64,000 bases of DNA from Streptomyces qinzhouensis (GTDB lineage Bacteria > Actinomycetota > Actinomycetes > Streptomycetales > Streptomycetaceae), in the NCBI RefSeq assembly GCF_007856155.1, contig NZ_CP042266.1, forward strand, positions 5,022,001 through 5,086,000. Reading direction: 5' to 3'. The first letter of the stretch is position 1. Every line of letters begins with the position of its first letter. This document shows, piece by piece, positions 15,321-23,499 of the stretch. The position numbers and the translations under genes are program-made. The notes beneath the pieces are model-generated. The model searched no databases. It saw only the letters and a list, made by a program, of their open reading frames with translations, and had not been told where the DNA came from.

Positions 15321-16556
15321 ATGCCACCGTTCGACGCCGGGGTTCCCTCGCTGGTGCTGCGCCTTGACCGGAACCCCTTTCACCACGGCACCCTCGGGGC
15401 CGTCAGATCCCTGGGGCGGGCCGGAGTCGAGGTACACGCCGTCGTCGAATCGGCCGCGAGCCCGGTCGTCCGCTCCCGGTATCTGCGCCGGGCGCACCCC
15501 GTCGCCCCCGGCGCGGTCCGCCCGGACGGCACCGGCTTCACCGAACTGCTGGTGCGGGTCTCGGAGCGGATCGGCCGGCCCGCCGTGCTGATTCCGATGG
15601 ACGATCTGGGCGCGATCCTCGCGGCCGCGCACGCGCCCCGGCTCGGCGGCCGCTATCTCCTGCCCGCCCAGGCACCCGGGCTGCCGGACGTCCTGGCCGA
15701 CAAGTCCGCGCTCGCGGAGGTGTGCGAGCGGGCGGGCATCCCGCATCCGCCGACCGTCGTGCCCGGCAGCGCGGCGGCCGCCGCGGCGGCCGCGGGAACC
15801 CTCGGGCTGCCGCTGATCGCCAAGTGGAGCCGCCCGTGGCTGCTGCCCCCGGGCGCCGGACTGCGCAGTACGACCCTGATCCGCTCGCCGGGCGCGGCCC
15901 GGTCGCTGTACGAGCGGGGCGCGGGCAGCGGCGCCGGGCTGCTGCTCCAGCGCCATCTCCCCGACGGGCCGGACGCGGACTGGTTCTTCCACGGCTGCTT
16001 CGGCGGCGACGGGCGGCTGCTGGCCGGCGGAACCGGCCGTAAGGAACTCGCCTGGCCGCCGCGCGCCGGGCTCACCGCGAAGGGCCGCTGGCACCCCAAC
16101 CCGGCGGTGACCGCGATCGCCCTCCGCCTGGCGGAGCACATCGGCTACCGGGGCGTCATCGACCTGGACCTGCGCCGGGACCGGTCCTGCGGCACCTACC
16201 GGTTGCTGGACGCCAACCCCCGGCCGGGCGCCCAGTTCCGGCTCTTCACGGCCCCCGACGGCACGGACGTCGTCCGGGCGCTGTACCGGGATCTGACCGG
16301 CCGGCCCCCGGCGCCGGCCGCCGAGCGCCCGGGGCGGGTCTTCATCGCCGAGAACTATGCGCTGCTGTCGGTGCTGGCGGCCCGCCCCGCCACCCGTGGC
16401 CGCCCCGCCACCGGGTCCGCCCGCGGGTCCCTCGTCGAGACCGCCTGGTTCGCCGGTGACGATCCGCTGCCGTTCGCCGCCATGGCGGGCGCCTGGCTGG
16501 GGCGCGGGCCGGCCAAGGGCGTCCGCTGGGCCCGGTCGGTGCTGCACCGCTCCTGA
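15321..16556 (+). CDS. ATP-grasp enzyme, probable carboxylate-amine ligase
   Basis: 411-residue ATP-grasp protein. The N-terminal pre-ATP-grasp domain is SLVLRLDRNPFHHGTLGAVRSLGRAG, followed by LIPMDDLGAILAAAH and DKSALAEVCERAGIPHPPTVV. The core has LPLIAKWSRPW (ATP-binding Lys), and the C-terminal part has IGYRGVIDLDLRRD and LLDANPRPGAQFRLF with the Mg-binding Asp/Asn. Family members join a carboxylate to an amine or similar nucleophile at ATP cost. The start is ATG 15321 with AGGTGAAAGG about 10 bases upstream. It pairs with the downstream FAD oxidoreductase (46-bp gap), and both adjoin the polysaccharide operon. Possible jobs are an amide decoration of the polymer or a separate small metabolite; the sequence cannot decide. 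Confidence 0.82.
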   Translation: MPPFDAGVPSLVLRLDRNPFHHGTLGAVRSLGRAGVEVHAVVESAASPVVRSRYLRRAHPVAPGAVRPDGTGFTELLVRVSERIGRPAVLIPMDDLGAILAAAHAPRLGGRYLLPAQAPGLPDVLADKSALAEVCERAGIPHPPTVVPGSAAAAAAAAGTLGLPLIAKWSRPWLLPPGAGLRSTTLIRSPGAARSLYERGAGSGAGLLLQRHLPDGPDADWFFHGCFGGDGRLLAGGTGRKELAWPPRAGLTAKGRWHPNPAVTAIALRLAEHIGYRGVIDLDLRRDRSCGTYRLLDANPRPGAQFRLFTAPDGTDVVRALYRDLTGRPPAPAAERPGRVFIAENYALLSVLAARPATRGRPATGSARGSLVETAWFAGDDPLPFAAMAGAWLGRGPAKGVRWARSVLHRS

Positions 16557-16602
16557 ACCGGGAGCCGAACCGTCATCCACCCCCACCCAGAAGGAATGCA
16601 CC

Positions 16603-17871
16603 ATGTACGACGTGGCAGTCATCGGCGCCGGGCCCTACGGGCTCTCCGTCGCCGCGCACGCGGCCGCCGCCGGGATGCGGACGAAGGTCTTCGGCCGGGT
16701 CATGGAGTCCTGGCGGGACCATATGCCGGCGGGCATGTTCCTCAAGTCCGAGCCGTGGGCGTCCAATCTGTCGGATCCGGCCGGTGCGCGTACTCTCGCC
16801 CGCTACGGCGCCGAGGCGGGCTTCCCGGCCGAGCACGGCAGTCCGCTGCCGATCGGGGCCTTCACGGACTACGGCCTCTGGTTCGCCCGGCACACCGTGC
16901 CCGGGCCCGACGAACGGACCGTCACCCGGGTCTCGGCGGGCGGTGACGGATTCACCGTCGGGACCGTGGACGGCGACACCGTCCGGGCCCGTACCGTCGT
17001 GGTCGCGGTCGGGGTGCTGCCGTTCGTCCGGATCCCGGGACCGCTGGCGAAACTGCCGCGGGAGTACGTCACCCACAGCACCGGCCACCGTGATCTGAGC
17101 GGCTTCCGCGACCGGGACGTCACCGTCGTCGGCGCGGGCCAGGCGGCCCTGGAGACGGCGGTGCTCCTCGCGGAGGGCGGCGCCCGGCCGGTGCTGGTGG
17201 CCCGGGCCCACGGGGTGAACTGGAACACCGTGCCGGTACCCGAGGACCGGCCGCTCGTCCGCCGGCTGCGGACCCCGCTCAGCGGTCTCGGCTCCGGCTG
17301 GCGGAGCTGGATCTACTCCGAACTGCCCTGGGCGGTGCGGAGACTGCCCGACGCCCGGCGCGAGCACATCGCCCGGACCGCGCTGGGACCGGCGGGCGCC
17401 TGGTGGCTGCGGGAGCGGTACGAGGGCCGGATCCCCGAACTGCTGGCCCACCGGATCCGCGGCGCCCGGCTCCACCGGGACCGGATCCGGCTCGCCCTGG
17501 ACGCTCCGGACGGCCCGGTCACCGTCGACACCGGACATATCGTGGCCGCCACCGGCTTCACCCCGGACCTCGACCGGCTCACCCTTCTCGACGCCCGGCT
17601 CCGCACCCGCCTCACCAGGGTCGGCACCGGCCGCGCCCCGGAACTGAGCGCCTCGTTCGAATCGTCGTGCCCCGGGCTGTTCTTCGCCGGTCTGCTGAGC
17701 GCCCCCGCCTTCGGCCCTTCGATGCGCTTCGTCCACGGCGCGACGTATACGGCACCCCAGGTGACCGCTGGCATCCGCCGCCACCTCCGCCCCACCCGCC
17801 GTACCCCCCTCGTCCCCGCCCCGCACCGCCCGGCGCCCGGCACCCGGCGGGAGCGCGTACGGAAGGGCTGA
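16603..17871 (+). CDS. FAD-dependent oxidoreductase / flavin monooxygenase-like
   Basis: 422-residue flavoprotein with two dinucleotide folds: FAD site VAVIGAGPYGLSVAAHAA at residue 4, and an NAD(P) site VTVVGAGQAALETAVLLAEGG in the middle. The segment WRDHMPAGMFLKSEPWASNLSDP resembles the flavin-containing monooxygenase and lysine/ornithine N-hydroxylase group, and HIVAATGFTPDLDRL is the C-terminal ATG-type motif. The likely reaction is NADPH-dependent hydroxylation of an amine or organic substrate. It sits 46 bases after the ATP-grasp gene with AGAAGGA upstream of its ATG, so the two form one operon. It ends at a strong hairpin. Confidence 0.85.
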   Translation: MYDVAVIGAGPYGLSVAAHAAAAGMRTKVFGRVMESWRDHMPAGMFLKSEPWASNLSDPAGARTLARYGAEAGFPAEHGSPLPIGAFTDYGLWFARHTVPGPDERTVTRVSAGGDGFTVGTVDGDTVRARTVVVAVGVLPFVRIPGPLAKLPREYVTHSTGHRDLSGFRDRDVTVVGAGQAALETAVLLAEGGARPVLVARAHGVNWNTVPVPEDRPLVRRLRTPLSGLGSGWRSWIYSELPWAVRRLPDARREHIARTALGPAGAWWLRERYEGRIPELLAHRIRGARLHRDRIRLALDAPDGPVTVDTGHIVAATGFTPDLDRLTLLDARLRTRLTRVGTGRAPELSASFESSCPGLFFAGLLSAPAFGPSMRFVHGATYTAPQVTAGIRRHLRPTRRTPLVPAPHRPAPGTRRERVRKG

Positions 17872-17879
17872 GCGACCGC

Positions 17880-17914
17880 GTGCCCCGCCCCGCCCGCCGC
17901 CCGGGGCGGGGCAC
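17880..17914. terminator. Hairpin terminator between convergent genes
   Basis: Perfect 13-bp GC stem (17880-17892 with 17902-17914) 8 bases after the oxidoreductase stop and 15 bases from the end of the convergent small gene. Confidence 0.75.
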
Positions 17915-17928
17915 CCGGTCCTCGGGTG

Positions 17929-18228
17929 TCAGGCCGGATGGGTCGAAGGGTGGAGCCAGCCGCCGCGCAGGGGCGGTGGTGGGGGGCCGGTGAGGGGGTC
18001 GTGCGGGGGTGGGAAGCGGGACGTGCGCGCCCACTCCAGGTCGGGGCCGCCGGGCAGGGTGCGGTTGGCCTCCGCCCATTCGCGGACCAGCTGTTCGTAG
18101 ATCGGGGTGGAACCGGCCGGTGGGGCGGCCTGGTGGGCGGCCCGCTCCGGGTAGGTGTGGGTACCCGGGTGAGGGGCCGGGATGGTCGGGACGCGCTGCC
18201 ATCGGGAAGTCGAGGATGTCCTTGCCAT
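17929..18228 (-). CDS. Small conserved hypothetical protein
   Basis: 99-residue protein. The first half is low-complexity (Pro/Ala/His). The centre reads PIYEQLVREWAEANRTLPGGPDLEWARTSRFPPPHDPL, a pattern I recall from short Streptomyces proteins of unknown function that share an IYxxLVxEW...GR(T/V)xPG core. There is no signal peptide or membrane segment. The start ATG 18228 is fairly weak in ribosome-binding support, so a later start is possible. It converges on the oxidoreductase across a hairpin. Confidence 0.6.
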   Translation of the reverse strand: MARTSSTSRWQRVPTIPAPHPGTHTYPERAAHQAAPPAGSTPIYEQLVREWAEANRTLPGGPDLEWARTSRFPPPHDPLTGPPPPPLRGGWLHPSTHPA

Positions 18229-18550
18229 ACGACAGCAAACGGGGGCTCACGGGGCGAAGTCACTGTCGGCATGCCTGCGCGGAGTAACGCAGGAACGGTT
18301 TTTCGAGGCGTGCGGTGTGAGCCGGTGCCCGGTGGCCGTGTTTCCGCGCTCCGGCGCTGGAAGAGCGCGTATTCGGCCGTACGGAGAGGGCGTGCGCGCC
18401 CGGTCTACGGGCGCTGAGCGCACGCCGGTCGGACCCGGCTGGCGCGATGGGGTGCACCTGGGCCGACACGAACCCTCCGGCAGGGCCGATTGGCGGCATT
18501 CAGGGGTGAAAGGGCGTGATCATACGGAAAACGGCCTTGATGAGGGGATC
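18229..18550. other. Intergenic promoter region
   Basis: About 320 bases with no supportable gene, between two divergent genes. An imperfect GC-rich inverted repeat lies near 18388-18425. No recognised operator is visible. Confidence 0.35.
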
Positions 18551-18553
18551 ATG

Positions 18554-19129
18554 ATGCGACCTACGGTCCTGCCGCTCCTGCTGACGGTCTGCGCGCTCGG
18601 CGCCGGTCTGACCGCCTGTCAGGGCGCGCCCGCCGAGCAGTCGGACGCCAAACCGGTCAACCCGTACCCGATCGCCCGGCCCGCCGGGGGCGCCAGGGGT
18701 GCCGCGCTGATCGGTGACACCGTCGACCTGGGCGGGCGGGCCTCCGGCGAGCATCTGCGGCTGTCCCTCACGGCGTACGTCGACCCCGCCGTGCCCGTCC
18801 CGGGGAAGGGCACGGCCGTCTCCCGCCCGCCGGAGGGCATGCGCCGGGTCGGTGTCCGGGTCGCGCTCCTCAATGTCGGCGGCGGTCCGTACGACGCGAG
18901 CGGTACGGAGACCTGGGTCGCCGATACGACCGGAAAACGTCATCCGGCGGTATCCGGTGGGGAAATCACCACCGGAATGCCAGTGAAATGGAACATCCTT
19001 GCGGCGGGTGAATCTGCCGATGGCTGGCTGCTGTTCGATGTGCCGGAGTCCGCCGTGGTCACCCAATTCCATGGTGACCTCGGGAAATCGGCCGTCGAGT
19101 GGCGGCTTCGGACTCCGCCGAGCAGGTGA
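18554..19129 (+). CDS. DUF4352-like lipoprotein
   Basis: 191-residue lipoprotein. The signal sequence ends in the lipobox LTAC with Cys at about residue 22, then a short linker and a beta-rich domain. Domain features are GDTVDLGGRASGEHLRLSLTAYVDP, RRVGVRVALLNVGGGPYDAS and GESADGWLLFDVPESAVVTQFHG, matching DUF4352-type immunoglobulin-like domains on Gram-positive cell surfaces. Two ATGs stand in tandem (18551 and 18554); I prefer the second because GAGGGG at 18542-18547 is 6 bases from it and only 3 from the first. No catalytic role is evident; ligand or envelope-stress sensing is typical speculation for the family. Confidence 0.82.
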   Translation: MRPTVLPLLLTVCALGAGLTACQGAPAEQSDAKPVNPYPIARPAGGARGAALIGDTVDLGGRASGEHLRLSLTAYVDPAVPVPGKGTAVSRPPEGMRRVGVRVALLNVGGGPYDASGTETWVADTTGKRHPAVSGGEITTGMPVKWNILAAGESADGWLLFDVPESAVVTQFHGDLGKSAVEWRLRTPPSR

Positions 19130-19174
19130 ATTCCGAGGGTGGCCGGGGGTGCCGGGGCACTAGGGTGCCGAACC

Positions 19175-19684
19175 ATGACGACAGCCAACCCTGCCACCTC
19201 CGCCAAGAATTCCGTCGACCGTAGTCATTTGGGCACCCTTTCCGTACTCGCCTGGACCGGTGACCCCGAGGCCGGGCACGATATGCCCTATCTCCTTGTC
19301 TATTCCCTCGGCGACGGGGAAGGCAGCGCCGAGGAGGGCGAGGCCGCCCTGCTCGGAATGATCGCGGATTGCGGGGTGAAGGCGGGTGAGATGGCCGATG
19401 TCACATCCACTTCGGTGAATTCCCCGATCCGGCTGCTGGTGGAGGCCGGACAGGCCGTCCTCAACATGCCTTACCTCAGCGCCCAGTGCCCCGCGCCGCC
19501 CGAGTGGCTCGCGGCCGCCGACGGCCGCGGCCATGTCCATGTGATCATCGCCAGCCGCACCTGGCCCGAGGCCAGGCCCGGCGAGCCGGTCACCGAGGAA
19601 GACCTCCAGACCTACCTCGGCGACGAGGAGACCCTGTTGTCGTCCGCGCACGTCCTGGTCCGCGTCTCCCAGCTCCGTTCCTGA
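19175..19684 (+). CDS. DUF5949-like conserved protein
   Basis: 169-residue acidic, soluble protein with no signal peptide. Segments such as LGTLSVLAWTGDPEAGHDMPYLLVYSLGDG, PIRLLVEAGQAVLNMPYLSAQCPAPPEWLAAADGRGHVHVIIASRTW and a DLQTYLGDEETLLSSAHVLVRV end match what I remember of the Streptomyces-specific DUF5949 family, whose function is unknown. The ATG at 19175 follows a weak purine stretch. It ends at a hairpin shared with a convergent P450. Confidence 0.75.
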   Translation: MTTANPATSAKNSVDRSHLGTLSVLAWTGDPEAGHDMPYLLVYSLGDGEGSAEEGEAALLGMIADCGVKAGEMADVTSTSVNSPIRLLVEAGQAVLNMPYLSAQCPAPPEWLAAADGRGHVHVIIASRTWPEARPGEPVTEEDLQTYLGDEETLLSSAHVLVRVSQLRS

Positions 19685-19694
19685 CAGCACCCGC

Positions 19695-19737
19695 CTGCCG
19701 TTCGCTTTCACCGCCGGGCGGTGAAGGCGAACGGCAG
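19695..19737. terminator. Bidirectional hairpin overlapping the P450 stop
   Basis: A roughly 20-bp inverted repeat (19695-19737, one mismatch region) spans the gap between convergent genes and includes the last codons of the P450. It probably terminates both transcripts. Confidence 0.65.
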
Positions 19738-20979
19738 GGCCCGTACCCGGTTGTCGAAACTGGAGTCGATCAGTTGCGCCGGGCCCGTCGGCCGCAGATC
19801 CGCCGTCCGGGTCAGCAGCTCGCCGAAGACCGCCTTCATCTCCTGGCGCGCCAGATGCGCGCCCAGACAGTAGTGCGGGCCGCCGCCCCCGTACCCCAGA
19901 TGCGGATTGGGGGAGCGGGTGATGTCGAAGACGTCGGGGGAGTCGAACACCGCCTCGTCACGGTTGGCCGAGGCGTAGAACAGCACCACCTTGTCCCCCG
20001 GCCGGAGCTCGCGCCCGCCGAGTGAGCACTCCGCCGCCACCGTCCGGCGGAACTGGATGATCGGCGTCGAGTGCCGGACGATCTCCTCCACCGCGCCGTC
20101 CCCGTACCGCTCGACGTCCGAGGCGAGCAGCTCCCGCTGCTCGGGGTGGTCACCGAGGAGCACCAGACCGTGCGCCAGGGCGTTGCGGGTGGTCTCCACC
20201 CCGGCGACCAGCAGCAGCGAGAAGAAGGCCCCCAGCTCACGGGCGTTCAGCGCCCGGCCGTCGACATCCGCCGTGACCAGGGCCGAGATCAGATCGTCGG
20301 CGGGGTCACGGCGGCGCTCCCGGGCCAGCCGCCCCATCACCCGCTGGAGATGCGCCAGGGCACGCAGCCCCCGTCCGGGCATCCGCAGTCCGCGCCGCCC
20401 CACGCCCACGTTCTCCGAGGCCTCGTCGATACGGCGGGCGATCTCCCGCCGGTGGACCTCCGGGACGCCCATCAGATCGCAGATGATCTCGAACGGCATC
20501 CGGGACGCCACCGCCGCCACGAAGTCCGCCGGCCGGTCCCGGAGCATCTCGTCCACGATCCGCTCGGCCATCGCGCGGATGTTCTCCTCGGCCGCCGCGA
20601 GCAGCCGGGGGGTGAAGGCGCGGGCGACGATCCGCCGCAGATCGGCGTGGTCCGGATCGTCCATGTTCACCATGGAGTTGCCGAACAGCGCCTTCACCCA
20701 GGCCGCCGGTTCGGGGGTGGTGACCCCGGGGGCGCTGGTGAAGGTACGGGGAGTCCGGCTGGCCTGCTGCACATCGGCGTGGCGGACGAGGGCGTAGAAG
20801 CCGCCGGGGCCCTCGGGGGCGCCGAAGCGGACGGGGGCGTCCAGGGCGCGCAGCCCGGCGAAGGCCGCCAGCCGGTCCGCGCGGGGCAGCCGCCAGAACA
20901 CCGGATCGGCGAGGTCGGCGGGTCCTGTGCGATCGGTGGGTTCGTGCGGGTGGACGGGGGCGGGGGCCGGGGTGTTCAT
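19708..20979 (-). CDS. Cytochrome P450 (CYP125/124-like)
   Basis: 423-residue soluble bacterial P450. The I-helix reads LLLVAGVETTRNALAHGL (oxygen-activation A-G-x-E-T-T), the K-helix ExxR is EEIVRHSTPIIQFRR, and the heme loop is GYGGGGPHYCLGAHLARQE with ligand Cys371. ETTRN in the I-helix and NPHLGYGG before the Cys resemble the CYP124/125/142 lipid- and steroid-oxidising group, though the substrate cannot be assigned. The ATG at 20979 follows GAGGAG on the mRNA. It stands alone with no ferredoxin gene next to it, so it must use redox partners encoded elsewhere. It is divergent from a secreted-protein gene. Confidence 0.9.
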   Translation of the reverse strand: MNTPAPAPVHPHEPTDRTGPADLADPVFWRLPRADRLAAFAGLRALDAPVRFGAPEGPGGFYALVRHADVQQASRTPRTFTSAPGVTTPEPAAWVKALFGNSMVNMDDPDHADLRRIVARAFTPRLLAAAEENIRAMAERIVDEMLRDRPADFVAAVASRMPFEIICDLMGVPEVHRREIARRIDEASENVGVGRRGLRMPGRGLRALAHLQRVMGRLARERRRDPADDLISALVTADVDGRALNARELGAFFSLLLVAGVETTRNALAHGLVLLGDHPEQRELLASDVERYGDGAVEEIVRHSTPIIQFRRTVAAECSLGGRELRPGDKVVLFYASANRDEAVFDSPDVFDITRSPNPHLGYGGGGPHYCLGAHLARQEMKAVFGELLTRTADLRPTGPAQLIDSSFDNRVRALPFAFTARR

Positions 20980-21198
20980 GGCCGGAGGTCTCCTCGGGGT
21001 CGGATCGGCCGGACGGGCTTTCGGCCCGAGGCCGCCCCTATATTCCCGCCCGTCTCCGGTTGTCCGGCGCTTCGTTCCCCGGTCCGGGCCCCTGCCCGCT
21101 GCTGCATTCGGGGGAACTTTGCACTGGCCCGGCCGTCCGGATCGTTCTCCGGGCGCAGTCGTCACACCGAACAAGAACGAAGAGGGGCATATCCACCC

Positions 21199-21699
21199 AT
21201 GAAGTCGACCACCCGGTGTTCTGTCGCGGCCGTGCTGGCGTGCATGGCGTCGGCCGTGGGGGCGGGGTCCGCCGCCGCCGTGTCCGTGCCGGTCACCCTT
21301 CCGCTGGAGAGCCTGGAGACGGTCCTCCCGGTCCCGGCGCCCGAACTGAGCACCGGGGTGCCGGTGCCGGTGCCGGGCGCGCCGCAGGCTCCCGCCCATG
21401 TCGCCGGGCGCATGCTGCCGTACGGAACACTGCCGCGGATCCCGCTGAGCAGCGAACTGCCCGGTACGGAGCTGGGGGTGCCCGTCACGGAGCCGCTCGG
21501 CGAGAGCACCCTCGGCGTCGCCCGGGCCGGCTCCGAGGCGGCGGACCTGTCGCTGGCCACCCCGGGCGCGTCGCTGGGCGCTCCGCTGTCGGCGCCCCGG
21601 CCGGAGCTGTACGGGCAGCCCGAGCCGGTGCTGCCGGAGGTCGCGCTGCTCACGCCGTCGTTGCGGGGCGCGCCCGCGGCGGGCGTGCTGCTCTCCTGA
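21199..21699 (+). CDS. Secreted Pro/Val-rich protein, unknown function
   Basis: 166-residue exported protein. The signal peptide runs to about residue 27 (cut after GSAAA), and the rest is rich in Pro, Val, Leu and Gly with recurring VPV/LPxxxL phrases, such as VTLPLESLETVLPVPAP and GVPVPVPGAP. There are no cysteines after the signal peptide and no known domain. AGAGGGG lies about 12 bases before the ATG. Placed just ahead of the tyrosinase pair and divergent from the P450, it may be a surface protein, but that rests on context only. Confidence 0.7.
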   Translation: MKSTTRCSVAAVLACMASAVGAGSAAAVSVPVTLPLESLETVLPVPAPELSTGVPVPVPGAPQAPAHVAGRMLPYGTLPRIPLSSELPGTELGVPVTEPLGESTLGVARAGSEAADLSLATPGASLGAPLSAPRPELYGQPEPVLPEVALLTPSLRGAPAAGVLLS

Positions 21700-21778
21700 C
21701 GGCCCTCGCGGTCCTACTGGTCGTACCGGCCGGGCGGGGTGGTCCACCCGGAAGGGGAACCCTTTCGCCGTCACCTCG

Positions 21779-21800
21779 TTGACAGGGTCCGTACCCCTGT
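21779..21800 (+). promoter_or_regulatory. Candidate melC promoter -35 overlapping a palindrome
   Basis: TTGACA at 21779-21784 overlaps the inverted repeat ACAGGG-tccgtac-CCCTGT (21782-21800), 27 bases before the melC1 ATG. This looks like a promoter element with an overlapping operator; a matching -10 is not clear. Confidence 0.4.
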
Positions 21801-21827
21801 TCCCCGTAGACCGTGAAGGGCCGCCCC

Positions 21828-22283
21828 ATGCGTTTCCCCGACCGCCTCGGCGCCACCCCCACCACCGGCCCCGGCTGTTCCGGCCCCGGGCTGCCGCGCC
21901 GGCTCGCGCTCCGCGCCCTCTTCACGGCGGCGGTGGTCGGGGGGACCGCCGGGGCGCTCGCGCCGCTGCTCGGTGCCTTGCGCCCCGGCCGCCCCGGGGC
22001 CGCGCCTACCGCGCTGGAGCGGTTCTCGGAGACGTACCGCGGCCGGCGTATCGAGGGCACGGCCACGGTGCTGGTCCCGGCGCACGGCGGGGGCGGGCAC
22101 CCGGGCGCGCCGCCGACGGTCGAGGTACGGATCGACGGCAGACCGCTGCACATCATGCGGCGCGCCGACGGCAGCTTTATGAGCCTGGTCAACCACTACG
22201 AGTCCTTCCCGACGCTGCGGGAGGTGGCCCGGGCCGCCGTCGACGAACTGGGCGCGGCGCAGCTGGCGGTGCACCGTGGCTGA
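21828..22283 (+). CDS. melC1: Tyrosinase cofactor / copper chaperone MelC1
   Basis: 151-residue MelC1-type caddie protein that delivers copper to apotyrosinase and carries it out through the Tat pathway. The N-terminal region has the twin-Arg segment LPRRLALRALFTAAVVGGTAGALAP (about 23-48). The C-terminal domain has FSETYRGRRIEG, VEVRIDGRPLHIMRRADGSFMSLVNHYESFPTLREVARAAVDELG, matching the family, including the Tyr and His near the tyrosinase active site (HIMRR, NHYE). ATG 21828 follows GAAGGG at 7 bases. It overlaps melC2 by 8 bases, consistent with coupled translation and a one-to-one complex. Confidence 0.93.
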   Translation: MRFPDRLGATPTTGPGCSGPGLPRRLALRALFTAAVVGGTAGALAPLLGALRPGRPGAAPTALERFSETYRGRRIEGTATVLVPAHGGGGHPGAPPTVEVRIDGRPLHIMRRADGSFMSLVNHYESFPTLREVARAAVDELGAAQLAVHRG

Positions 22284-23160
22284 CCTCTCGTGGGACCGGG
22301 TGCCGGTCCGCAAGAACCAGCGCGATCTGACCGCGTCGGAGAAGAAGCGCTTCGTCGACGCGGTGCTGGAGTTGAAGCGCCGCGGCGAGTACGACGAGTT
22401 CGTCCGGATGCACGGCGAGTTCTATGTCACGGACGGTGAGCTGCGGCCCCGGGCCGCGCATATGACCCCGTCGTTCTTCCCCTGGCACCGTCGCTATCTG
22501 CTGGAGTTCGAGCGGTCGCTCCAGCGGATCGACGACCGGGTCACCGTCCCGTACTGGGACTGGACCCTGGACGCCTCGGCCGGTTCGTCCCTCTGGGCGG
22601 ACGATTTCCTCGGCGGCACCGGCCGGACGGGTGACCGCCGGGTGACCACCGGGCCCTTCGCCTACGGGAACGGGAACTGGACCGTCAACTCCCGGGTGGT
22701 GGACGGCCGCTATCTCACCCGCGATCTGGGCCGCCCGTCCGATCCGCTGACCCTGCCGACGAAGGCGGACGTCGAACGGGCGCTCGCGGAGGGGGCGTAC
22801 GACGCGCCGCCCTGGGACTCGACGGCGCGCAGTGGTTTCCGCAACGCGCTGGAGGGCTGGTCCGCGGGCAGTCCGGAGCGCTGGCGCACACACAATCGGG
22901 TGCACCGGTGGGTGGGTGGGCTGATGCTGGGCGCCACCTCACCCAACGATCCGGTGTTCTGGCTCCACCATGCCTTCGTCGACCTGCTGTGGGAGCGGTG
23001 GCGGCGGGCGCATCCGGGGGCGGGCTATCTGCCGGCGGCGAAGCTGCCCCGGGGCGACCGCCAGCACAAGCGGGTCTTCGCGCTGGACGAGCCGCTGCCG
23101 CCGTGGGATGTGACGCCCGCGGAGCTGCTGGACCACACGCGCTGGTACCGCTACGGCTGA
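22276..23160 (+). CDS. melC2: Tyrosinase MelC2
   Basis: 294-residue type-3 dicopper oxidase that hydroxylates tyrosine and oxidises o-diphenols to quinones on the way to melanin. All six copper ligands are visible: CuA H46 (RMHGEF), H62 (AAHMTPSF) and H71 (PWHRR); CuB H206 and H210 (THNRVHRWVGG) and H232 (FWLHHAFVD). Other conserved parts are VPYWDWTLDA and TSPNDPVFWLHH. The start is GTG 22276 inside melC1. About 10 residues precede the usual VRKNQ start of the family. It has no signal peptide of its own and relies on MelC1 for export. A strong hairpin follows. Confidence 0.96.
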   Translation: MADLSWDRVPVRKNQRDLTASEKKRFVDAVLELKRRGEYDEFVRMHGEFYVTDGELRPRAAHMTPSFFPWHRRYLLEFERSLQRIDDRVTVPYWDWTLDASAGSSLWADDFLGGTGRTGDRRVTTGPFAYGNGNWTVNSRVVDGRYLTRDLGRPSDPLTLPTKADVERALAEGAYDAPPWDSTARSGFRNALEGWSAGSPERWRTHNRVHRWVGGLMLGATSPNDPVFWLHHAFVDLLWERWRRAHPGAGYLPAAKLPRGDRQHKRVFALDEPLPPWDVTPAELLDHTRWYRYG

Positions 23161-23180
23161 TGTCCGGTGCCGGGACGGAC

Positions 23181-23225
23181 CGAGGGCCCCGCCCCTCCGA
23201 CCTGCGTCGGGGAGCGGGGCCCTCG
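23181..23225. terminator. Hairpin between melC2 and convergent chaplin
   Basis: Long GC-rich inverted repeat (12-bp perfect outer arms from 23181 and to 23225, imperfect inner stem), 20 bases from each convergent gene end. Confidence 0.7.
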
Positions 23226-23244
23226 GGCTCGGGGGAGCCGGGGA

Positions 23245-23499
23245 TCAGTACGCGCCGCCGCCGGCGTTGACGCACTGGTTGCCGAACGCCGGGTTCAGCA
23301 GGCCGATCACGTCGATCGTGTTGCCGCAGACGTTCACGGGGATGTTGATCGGCACCTGGACGACGTTGCCGGAGATGACGCCGGGGGAGTTGGCGGCGGC
23401 ACCGTGCGCTCCGGCGTCAGCGGCGGCCAGGCCCGCGCCACCGGCCAGCAGGGCACCGGATCCGGCGATGACGGCGGCGGCCTTCGCGATACGCGACAT
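23245..23499 (-). CDS. Short chaplin (ChpE-H type)
   Basis: 84-residue short chaplin. The signal peptide runs to about residue 27 (GGAGLAAA), then a single chaplin domain: HGAAANSPGVISGNVVQVPI, VNVCGNTIDVIGLLNPAFGNQC with two cysteines, and a short Gly tail ending AY. There is no sorting signal. ATG 23499 follows CAAGGAGAACTACTG on the mRNA. The domain is very close to the chaplin at 1102-1341, differing mainly in the C-terminal tail and the VPINIP segment. It likely contributes to the hydrophobic aerial sheath. Confidence 0.95.
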   Translation of the reverse strand: MSRIAKAAAVIAGSGALLAGGAGLAAADAGAHGAAANSPGVISGNVVQVPINIPVNVCGNTIDVIGLLNPAFGNQCVNAGGGAY

